From Desulfonatronospira sp. (GTDB taxonomy: Bacteria; Desulfobacterota; Desulfovibrionia; Desulfovibrionales; Desulfonatronovibrionaceae): a DNA stretch of 6,626 nucleotides. The notes beneath the pieces are model-generated. The model worked only from the letters and a program-made list of their open reading frames with translations, ran no database searches and was not told the DNA's origin. The DNA is taken from NCBI GenBank assembly GCA_003563255.1, contig PWSL01000518.1, positions 1-6,626 on the forward strand. The letters are read 5' to 3'. Shown here piece by piece: positions 1 to 4,062 of this stretch. A program made the position numbers and the translations under genes. How positions within the stretch are numbered: position 1 is the stretch's first letter; each line of letters begins with the position of its first letter.

Positions 1-38
1 GTGGGGCTGGGGGCGAACCTGGCAACAACCTTGCTCAT
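1..38 (-). CDS. gltX: Glutamyl-tRNA synthetase, N-terminal fragment (runs off the left edge)
   Basis: Reading the minus strand from the ATG at 38-36 gives MSKVVARFAPSP, the start of a class I glutamyl-tRNA synthetase. The family begins with a short strand followed by the R-F-A-P-S-P-T-G signature, which carries the HIGH-type ATP-binding region just beyond the visible part. The enzyme charges tRNA-Glu with glutamate in the cytoplasm. The start is supported by an AAGGAG ribosome binding site a few bases upstream of the ATG (minus strand, about 45-50). Only 12 codons plus two bases are visible, so GltX cannot be told from a GluQ-like or duplicated GltX paralogue. The upstream neighbour is nfu on the same strand, with a terminator hairpin between them. 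Confidence 0.85.
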   Translation of the reverse strand, partial: MSKVVARFAPSP

Positions 39-61
39 CTTGTTCTCCTTGAAATCAGGAC

Positions 62-98
62 TTGAAAAATTAAAGGCGGACCCTTGCAGATCCGCCTT
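62..98 (-). terminator. Intrinsic terminator after nfu
   Basis: On the minus strand, AAGGCGGA (98-91) pairs perfectly with TCCGCCTT (80-73) across a 10-nt loop. A T-rich run, TTTAATTTTT, follows at 72-62. The stem starts 24 nt beyond the nfu stop codon. It lies only about 35 nt before the gltX start, so either gltX has a very compact promoter inside this stretch or it depends on readthrough of the hairpin. Confidence 0.75.
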
Positions 99-121
99 GA
101 AAAAAGACATTTTGAGAGGAC

Positions 122-343
122 TTAGACGGCTTCCACGGACTTGATCTGGGGCAGTTCCTGCATAATCAAGCGCTCAATGCCGTTTTTAAGGGTCATCTGG
201 GACATGGGGCAGCCCTTGCATGCACCCTGCAGCTGCACCTTGACCACGTTGTCGTCGGTAACCTCCACCAGCTCCACGTCTCCGCCGTCAGCCTGAAGCG
301 ACGGCCTGATTTTTTCCAGTACTTCCTGTACCTTTTCTTTCAT
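122..343 (-). CDS. NifU C-terminal-domain (Nfu-type) Fe-S cluster scaffold/carrier protein
   Basis: A 73-residue protein consisting of a single NifU-like C-terminal domain. Family members bind a [4Fe-4S] or [2Fe-2S] cluster between subunits of a dimer and pass it to apo-proteins in the cytoplasm. The motif G40-A-C42-K-G-C45-P-M carries the two cluster-binding cysteines, preceded by the typical L-Q-A-D-G-G-D-V segment at 16-23. The frame is open upstream to 400, but the start at 343 is preferred: it has AGGAAGG six bases upstream and gives the normal family N-terminus (MKEKVQEVLEKIRPSL), whereas the extension does not look like the family. It lacks the N-terminal NifU/IscU scaffold and A-type domains, as is usual for short bacterial Nfu proteins. 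A promoter candidate lies just upstream and a terminator just downstream, so it may be monocistronic or lead into gltX. Confidence 0.9.
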   Translation of the reverse strand: MKEKVQEVLEKIRPSLQADGGDVELVEVTDDNVVKVQLQGACKGCPMSQMTLKNGIERLIMQELPQIKSVEAV

Positions 344-371
344 TTCAAACCTTCCTGAGGGTATAATGATT

Positions 372-400
372 CTATAATACAATCGTTGATGCACCTGCAA
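372..400 (-). promoter_or_regulatory. Candidate sigma70-type promoter of nfu
   Basis: Minus-strand reading: TTGCAG (400-395), 17-bp spacer, TTATAG (377-372). Transcription would start about 20-30 nt before the nfu ATG, leaving room for the AGGAAGG site. The surrounding bases are AT-rich. It is assigned by pattern only; overlapping TATTAT and TATAGA hexamers could serve as the -10 instead. Confidence 0.4.
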
Positions 401-444
401 AAAGTCGGGTAATGAATAATTCAGGAATCAACAATCTACATAAC

Positions 445-595
445 GTATCTGTTTAGCGCTTTTAAGGAAACCAGGGGACAGGCACTCCGGGACCCACTTG
501 AGCATCAATTTGTGCTCAAAATGACTCATTTTCTGGGACAAGTGGGTCCCGGAAGAGCCTGTCCCCATGCCACATCTAAAGCGCTAAACAGATAC
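445..595. mobile_element. Miniature inverted-repeat element, copy A (151 bp) with 8-bp target duplication
   Basis: The ends are 18-bp perfect inverted repeats: GTATCTGTTTAGCGCTTT (445-462) and its complement (578-595). The element is flanked by the direct repeat TACATAAC at 437-444 and 596-603, which reads as an 8-bp target-site duplication. Inside are further nested palindromes: GGGGACAGGC (474-483) with GCCTGTCCCC (557-566); CCGGGACCCACTT (487-499) with AAGTGGGTCCCGG (540-552), 13 bp perfect; TTGAGCA (498-504) with TGCTCAA (513-519); and the short palindrome AAAATGACTCATTTT (518-532). No coding capacity is apparent, so it would need a transposase supplied in trans. A second copy lies at 3605-3679. 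It sits between the ftr-like gene and nfu and could form a very long hairpin in RNA. An 8-bp duplication with ends beginning GTA would suit an IS66-type transposase, but that is a guess from memory. Confidence 0.8.
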
Positions 596-630
596 TACAT
601 AACGATTTGTTTTACTGACCTCTGACCTCT

Positions 631-660
631 GTGACTGCAAAAATGACTTTTTGCTGTCAC
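631..660. other. Hairpin over the stop codon of the FTR-like gene
   Basis: GTGACTGCAAAAA (631-643) faces TTTTTGCTGTCAC (648-660) across a 4-nt loop, with one T-T mismatch in 13 pairs. The stem includes the TGA stop of the minus-strand FTR-like gene (659-657). There is no U-run after it on the minus strand, so it is not a canonical intrinsic terminator. It may protect the 3' end of the grx-ftr transcript or end transcription weakly. Next to it, at 616-629, TGACCTC is repeated twice in tandem. Confidence 0.5.
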
Positions 661-986
661 ATCATCTTTTCCGGGGGCCTGCGTTCCGGGACGTATTCCC
701 TGGGGATATCGCCCTCGTTCCATTCCCTGGAAACGTAAAGACCGCAATAACAGCTTCCGTATTCCTTTACATCCGGCTCACGGTATTCGCAGGGGCAGAT
801 TATGTCCCTGTCCTGATCCCTGTCCCCGGAGGCCAGCCTGCATGGACAGGCCATGTAACCCAGCTGTTCCTTATTGGAAATAAGGCTCTGGAGAAGTTCC
901 AGGACCATCTCACGGTCCCTGTTGAAAAAATACCCCTTTGGCTCCTGTATTCTCTGCAGTGCTTCATAAAGTTTTTCCGGGGTCAT
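657..986 (-). CDS. Ferredoxin-thioredoxin reductase catalytic (beta) subunit homologue
   Basis: A 109-residue protein with the six-cysteine pattern of the FTR catalytic chain: C47-P-C49, C64-P-C66 and C79-Y-C81. In the cyanobacterial enzyme one cysteine of the first pair and the last cysteine form the redox disulfide, and the other four bind a [4Fe-4S] cluster. By position C49 and C81 would be the disulfide, with C47, C64, C66 and C79 as cluster ligands. The spacing here (14 and 12 residues between the motifs) differs from the plant/cyanobacterial form (16 and 8), but the IICPCEYREPDV-EYGSCYC block is what I recall from non-photosynthetic bacterial and archaeal homologues. The start ATG overlaps the stop of the upstream glutaredoxin-like gene by 4 nt (ATGA), so translation is probably coupled. 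The likely role is cytoplasmic, passing electrons from ferredoxin to the partner glutaredoxin or a thioredoxin. No FTR variable (alpha) subunit gene is in the window. Confidence 0.88.
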   Translation of the reverse strand: MTPEKLYEALQRIQEPKGYFFNRDREMVLELLQSLISNKEQLGYMACPCRLASGDRDQDRDIICPCEYREPDVKEYGSCYCGLYVSREWNEGDIPREYVPERRPPEKMM

Positions 987-1237
987 TTTCCACAGGCCTC
1001 CTTGATTTCATCCTTTTTTAGTCCGACTATGACCTTTTCTCCTTCCACCACCAGGGTGGGAAAAGACAGCTTGGGGTTGTATTCCTTGACCTCGTTTACA
1101 ACCTTTTCCCTTTCATCTCCAGTGAGCTGATCCACGTCAACATGATCATACTCTATGCCTTCTTCTTCCAGGAATTTTTTTGTATTTTTGCAGTGCACAC
1201 AGGTACTGAGGGCATATACATATACCTTTTTACTCAT
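983..1237 (-). CDS. Glutaredoxin-like thiol oxidoreductase
   Basis: An 84-residue thioredoxin-fold protein. It starts with a strand (KKVYVYAL), then the dithiol active site C13-V-H-C16, and has the cis-proline motif S58-F-P60-T and a C-terminal V-V-G-L-K-K-D-E-I helix as in glutaredoxins. The family reduces protein disulfides using the CxxC pair. The start is supported by AAGGAG about 8 nt upstream. It is the first gene of a two-gene unit with the FTR-like gene, overlapping it by 4 nt, which suggests that the FTR homologue is its reductant rather than glutathione; that is an inference from context. The 4-residue spacing and CVHC centre fit archaeal/anaerobe glutaredoxin-like proteins. It could equally be described as a small NrdH-type redoxin. 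Confidence 0.88.
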   Translation of the reverse strand: MSKKVYVYALSTCVHCKNTKKFLEEEGIEYDHVDVDQLTGDEREKVVNEVKEYNPKLSFPTLVVEGEKVIVGLKKDEIKEACGK

Positions 1238-1285
1238 AATTATCTCCTTGGTTGTTTATTGCGGCCACAGATACGGTCCTCTACC

Positions 1286-1315
1286 CCTGTACCCGGTAAC
1301 AGGAGGCATTCGCCT
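1286..1315 (-). other. Two small dyads in the grx leader
   Basis: Between a candidate promoter and the grx ribosome binding site are CCTGT (1286-1290) with ACAGG (1299-1303), and directly adjacent AGGC (1304-1307) with GCCT (1312-1315) around a 4-nt loop. They would form two short back-to-back hairpins in the leader RNA or a binding site for a dimeric regulator. The stems are short, so chance is possible. Confidence 0.25.
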
Positions 1316-1325
1316 GCATCTGGAG

Positions 1326-1354
1326 TTAATAACTCATTTCTTCTTCCTAAGCAA
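1326..1354 (-). promoter_or_regulatory. Weak candidate promoter for grx-ftr
   Basis: Minus-strand TTGCTT (1354-1349), 17-bp spacer, TATTAA (1331-1326). It lies in the right place, just past the actP terminator and about 90 nt before the grx start, but both hexamers match the sigma70 consensus only partly. Confidence 0.3.
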
Positions 1355-1369
1355 TGACCAGATAACCAT

Positions 1370-1401
1370 AAAAAACCGGCCCGGAATTGTTCCCGGGCCG
1401 G
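1370..1401 (-). terminator. Strong intrinsic terminator of the symporter operon
   Basis: On the minus strand a 9-bp perfect GC stem, CCGGCCCGG (1401-1393) with CCGGGCCGG (1384-1376), encloses an 8-nt loop and is followed by six T residues (1375-1370). It begins 30 nt beyond the stop codon of the large symporter subunit. It separates the transporter operon from the grx-ftr pair on the same strand. Confidence 0.93.
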
Positions 1402-1431
1402 CTGCAGCATATTAAGGAAAAAAACAGGGCG

Positions 1432-3207
1432 TTAATGCCCGGAAGCTTCTCCTGAACCACGCGGTGTGCGCACGTTCTGTACCAGTTCCCGGATATGGGC
1501 CGGGGGAGATTTGGTAAAGGAAGACACAGTCAGGGTGACTGCGGCGTTTATAAGCATGCCCACGGTACCTATGCCTTCGGGTACGATGCCGAAGAACCAG
1601 GGATCCATGCCCATGAACTTGGTCTGGATGATATACATCATGGTAAAGCTTATTCCGGCGATCATCCCGGCAATGGCTCCTTCCCGGTTGACCCAGGTGG
1701 TGAATATGCCCAGGATTATTATGGGAAAGAATGACGAGGCGGCCAGCCCGAAGGCAAAGGCCACCACCTCGGCCACGAACCCGGGCGGATTTATCCCGAA
1801 ATATCCGGCGATGAGCACGGCAATAGCGATCATGATCCGTCCCACCGCCATGCGCTGTCGTTCAGTGGCCTGGGGGTTCAGTATCCGGTAATACAGATCG
1901 TGGGAAATGGACGAGGCTATGACTATGAGCAGCCCCGAGGCCGTAGAAAGGGCCGCAGCCAGACCCCCCGCAGCTACAAGTCCCACCATCCAGGCCGGCA
2001 GATTGCCCATTTCCGGGCTGGCCAGCACGATTATATCCCGGTCGATGTACAGCTCGTTGTCGTTGTCCGTCAGTTCATTTGAAACCAGTCTCTCACCGTA
2101 TTCCCCCCTTTCTCCGGTCAAATTCGGAGAGCCTACAAAGGGATCGCCGTCCCTGAACCGGATGATCCCGTCTCCGGCCTTGTCCACCCAGGCCACCAGG
2201 CCGGTCTGCTCCCAGTTTTTGAACCAGCTGGGGGCTTCGGTGTAGGGTGTATCGTTTATGGTGTCGATCATATTATAGCGCGCAAATCCGGCCACTGTGG
2301 GTGCTGTAGTGTACAGAAGGGCGATGAACAGGAGAGCCCAGAAGGCGCTTATTCTGGCAGCTTTTACGCTTGGAACGGTGAAAAAGCGGATTATGACGTG
2401 GGGAAGCCCGGCTGTGCCTACCATGAGGGCCAGGGTAATGCTGACTACGGAAAGCATACCCATGCCTCCTGGATGAAAGGCCTCGGTATAGCGGTGCAGA
2501 CCGAGATCTTCGTGGATGCCGTCGATGGCCTGCAGGACATACTGCCCGGCGCGCTCTCCCTCGATAAGGGAGGAGCCGAAGCCTATCTGGGGGATGGGCA
2601 TTCCGGTCAGTTTGAAGGAAATGGCGGCAGCGGCCAGGATAAAGGCGACAATCAGGACACAGTACTGGGCAACCTGGGTCCAGGTTATGCCCTTCATACC
2701 CCCCAGGGCGGCATAGAAAAAGACAACAGCCATGCCTATGACCACCCCGGTGCTGACTTCAACTTCCAGGAAGCGGCTGAAGACAATGCCTGCTCCGCGC
2801 ATCTGCCCAGCAACATAAGTCAGGGATATGAATATGGCACAGATAAGAGCCACGATCCTGGCGGTGGAAGAATAATACCTGTCCCCTACGAAGTCGGGCA
2901 CGGTGAATTTGCCGAACTTGCGCAGATAAGGTGCCAGCAGCAGGGCCAGGAGCACGTAACCCCCGGTCCAGCCCATGAGATAAACCGTTCCGGCGTAGCC
3001 CATAAAGGAGACCAGACCGGCCATGGAAATAAATGAAGCAGCACTCATCCAGTCCGCCGCAGTGGCCATACCGTTGGCCAGAGGCGGCACCGAAGACCCG
3101 GCCACGTAGAAGCCCTTGGTCTCCTGGACCCTGGAGCGCCAGGCAATGAAAATGTATAATCCGAATGATAAGATGACCATTATATAGGTCCAGGCCAGAA
3201 TGGACAT
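1432..3207 (-). CDS. Sodium:solute symporter large subunit, VC_2705 subfamily (cation/acetate symporter type)
   Basis: A 591-residue polytopic inner-membrane protein of the SSS family, related to ActP, which takes up acetate and other short carboxylates with Na+. The first membrane helix is at about 3-23. A-A-D52-W-M-S-A-A-S-F falls where PutP-type carriers place the Na+-site aspartate, and A-L-S421-T422-A-S-G followed by H-D-L-Y-Y (436-440) matches the SSS core helix with the Na+-site serine/threonine. A long hydrophilic insertion at about 311-403, rich in D, E, N and G, interrupts the helices; this and the overall length fit the VC_2705 subfamily rather than E. coli ActP (about 550 residues). 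The start has GGAGGGG upstream. The small-subunit gene lies 51 nt upstream and a strong terminator follows. The substrate is inferred from the family; acetate is likely, but lactate, pyruvate or propionate cannot be excluded. Confidence 0.9.
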   Translation of the reverse strand: MSILAWTYIMVILSFGLYIFIAWRSRVQETKGFYVAGSSVPPLANGMATAADWMSAASFISMAGLVSFMGYAGTVYLMGWTGGYVLLALLLAPYLRKFGKFTVPDFVGDRYYSSTARIVALICAIFISLTYVAGQMRGAGIVFSRFLEVEVSTGVVIGMAVVFFYAALGGMKGITWTQVAQYCVLIVAFILAAAAISFKLTGMPIPQIGFGSSLIEGERAGQYVLQAIDGIHEDLGLHRYTEAFHPGGMGMLSVVSITLALMVGTAGLPHVIIRFFTVPSVKAARISAFWALLFIALLYTTAPTVAGFARYNMIDTINDTPYTEAPSWFKNWEQTGLVAWVDKAGDGIIRFRDGDPFVGSPNLTGERGEYGERLVSNELTDNDNELYIDRDIIVLASPEMGNLPAWMVGLVAAGGLAAALSTASGLLIVIASSISHDLYYRILNPQATERQRMAVGRIMIAIAVLIAGYFGINPPGFVAEVVAFAFGLAASSFFPIIILGIFTTWVNREGAIAGMIAGISFTMMYIIQTKFMGMDPWFFGIVPEGIGTVGMLINAAVTLTVSSFTKSPPAHIRELVQNVRTPRGSGEASGH

Positions 3208-3258
3208 TATTTTCCCCTCCCAAAAATATAAATGGTTGTCTGCAGAAACATCCAGCAG

Positions 3259-3513
3259 TTATTGTTCATCAACATCATATTCCCGGTCCAGTTTGTTCAT
3301 GAGTACACAGTAAACCAGGATCAGGATTACGAATACATAGATGGAACCCTGTTGCGCGAACCAGAATCCCAGGGGGAATCCGGCTATCCAGAAGTTGTTC
3401 AGTGGCTGTACCAGAAAAATGCCCAGGCCGTAGGATACAAAGGCCCAAATGGCCAGCAGCACCCCGATCAGGGTCAGGTTTTTCTTCCAGTACTCGTCAA
3501 AACGCTTGGACAT
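3259..3513 (-). CDS. DUF4212 / symporter small subunit
   Basis: An 84-residue membrane protein with two predicted helices (about 14-35 and 57-75). It carries the conserved features of the small solute:sodium symporter subunit that accompanies VC_2705-type carriers: Y8-W-K-K-N near the N-terminus, P47-L-G-F-W-F-A-Q-Q-G-S57 between the helices, and M-N-K-L-D after the second helix. The start is preceded by AAGGAGGAGG, a very strong ribosome binding site. It is the first gene of the operon, 51 nt before the large subunit. Its exact role is not established; it is thought to assemble with or stabilise the large subunit. No convincing sigma70 promoter is visible upstream; CATAAT (minus, 3540-3535) could be a -10 but has no matching -35, so an activator may be needed. 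Confidence 0.92.
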   Translation of the reverse strand: MSKRFDEYWKKNLTLIGVLLAIWAFVSYGLGIFLVQPLNNFWIAGFPLGFWFAQQGSIYVFVILILVYCVLMNKLDREYDVDEQ

Positions 3514-3604
3514 AACCTCCTCCTTAAAATTGATATTATGGGCTCATTCCTGCCGGCTCATCTTTACCCGGGGTTAACCTCCTGTCTGCCCGGACAACCG
3601 CAAG

Positions 3605-3679
3605 GTATCTGTTTAGCGCATTTGAGGAAAGCAGGGGACAGGCAGTCCCCGGGCCACATGCAAAGCGCTAAACAAATAC
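3605..3679. mobile_element. Miniature inverted-repeat element, copy B (75 bp) with 8-bp target duplication
   Basis: It has the same ends as copy A: GTATCTGTTTAGCGC (3605-3619) and GCGCTAAACAAATAC (3665-3679), with one mismatch between the arms. It is flanked by the direct repeat ACCGCAAG at 3597-3604 and 3680-3687. The first 40 bases match copy A except at three positions, and the last 26 also except at three. The middle is much shorter: GGGGAC (3634-3639) and GTCCCC (3645-3650) form a simple hairpin, and the 13-bp inner dyad of copy A is missing. It lies in the leader/promoter side of the DUF4212-symporter operon. No coding potential. Confidence 0.78.
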
Positions 3680-3705
3680 ACCGCAAGATGCTCCCTGTTT
3701 GAATG

Positions 3706-3795
3706 TAAGCATTCAGGAGGGTCCTCAATGGTAGTTCCTGGCACAAGGCCCTGGGGACTGTCCCCGGGCCGGTTCCGGCACCCCCTGAATGCTTA
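3706..3795. repeat. Palindromic repeat C (ends TAAGCATTCAGG)
   Basis: Perfect 12-bp inverted repeats TAAGCATTCAGG (3706-3717) and CCTGAATGCTTA (3784-3795) bound a 90-bp unit. At its centre is a strong nested hairpin: GGCCC (3747-3751) with GGGCC (3766-3770), and GGGGAC (3753-3758) with GTCCCC (3760-3765). GTTCCTGGCAC (3734-3744) and GTTCCGGCACC (3772-3782) are near-direct repeats inside it. The 11-mer GTCCCCGGGCC also occurs in element B (3645-3655). The outer arms match those of repeat D at 11 of 12 positions. No clear target duplication is seen. Confidence 0.65.
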
Positions 3796-3983
3796 AGTTT
3801 GCATTATTTGTATGCGACAAAATAACATGTTTCATGCATTATGTGGTCAGCGGTAATAAATGATTGGTTAAAATACCAAAAAAGTGTATGTTGCATTTAC
3901 AAAGGGGAGGTGCTCATTTATCGAGGAAATTTTGCCGGTTATGCCATAATGATGGCGTTTGCCCCCTTGAAGCCACAGAAGCA
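3796..3983. other. AT-rich promoter stretch of the divergent intergenic region
   Basis: This stretch between repeats C and D has no ORF and is more AT-rich than its surroundings. TTGGT (3864-3868) and ACCAA (3875-3879) form a short dyad that could be an operator. A weak plus-strand promoter candidate for the DUF294 gene is TTGGTT (3864-3869), 17-bp spacer, TATGTT (3887-3892); if used, the leader would be about 165 nt and contain repeat D. CATAAT at 3945-3950 is another possible -10 without a good -35. All of these are pattern matches only. Confidence 0.3.
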
Positions 3984-4047
3984 TAACCATTCAGGGGGGT
4001 TTTAGATGGTGGTTACCGGTATCGGCCCCCCTGACCCTGAATGGTTA
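3984..4047. repeat. Palindromic repeat D (ends TAACCATTCAGG), in the DUF294 leader
   Basis: Perfect 12-bp inverted repeats TAACCATTCAGG (3984-3995) and CCTGAATGGTTA (4036-4047) enclose 40 nt, with the stem extended inward by GGGG/CCCC runs (3996-3999 and 4026-4031) across a small bulge. The arms differ from those of repeat C at a single position, so the two belong to one family. The right arm ends 3 nt before the AGGAG ribosome binding site of the DUF294 gene, so the hairpin would form in its leader RNA and could affect translation. An in-frame ATG at 4006 lies inside the repeat. Confidence 0.65.
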
Positions 4048-4050
4048 CCT

Positions 4051-4055
4051 AGGAG
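4051..4055 (+). promoter_or_regulatory. Ribosome binding site that sets the DUF294 start
   Basis: AGGAG is followed by a 7-nt spacer and the ATG at 4063. The alternative in-frame ATG at 4006 has no Shine-Dalgarno sequence and would translate through the palindromic repeat, giving 19 residues without family resemblance. Confidence 0.8.
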
Positions 4056-4062
4056 CGAAGCC

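Noticed and set aside
344..400. N-terminal extension of the nfu gene
   Set aside because: The extra 19 residues do not match the family, and the promoter-like sequence lies within them; the internal ATG at 343 has a good ribosome binding site.
437..603. CRISPR array or integron-type attachment site
   Set aside because: There are no regularly spaced direct repeats with unique spacers and no integrase or cas gene; the symmetry is that of a terminal-inverted-repeat element.
616..629. Tandem TGACCTC repeat as an operator
   Set aside because: Only two 7-bp units located downstream of a gene's stop codon, with no promoter nearby; too short to support a claim.
651..1130. Open plus-strand frame of 159 codons opposite the FTR-like and glutaredoxin-like genes
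   Set aside because: Antisense to two genes with clear cysteine motifs; the translated product shows no family features.
2398..3036. Open plus-strand frame of 212 codons opposite the symporter gene
   Set aside because: It lies entirely antisense to the well-supported symporter large subunit, has a low-complexity composition rich in G, H, Q and D, and no recognisable domain or ribosome binding site.
3564..3746. Minus-strand ORF of 60 codons rich in cysteine
   Set aside because: It is made of mobile element B and part of repeat C, with no ribosome binding site or domain; the cysteines come from the GC-rich repeat.
4006..4062. N-terminal extension of the DUF294 gene
   Set aside because: It is translated from the palindromic repeat, lacks a ribosome binding site, and the ATG at 4063 has AGGAG at proper spacing.
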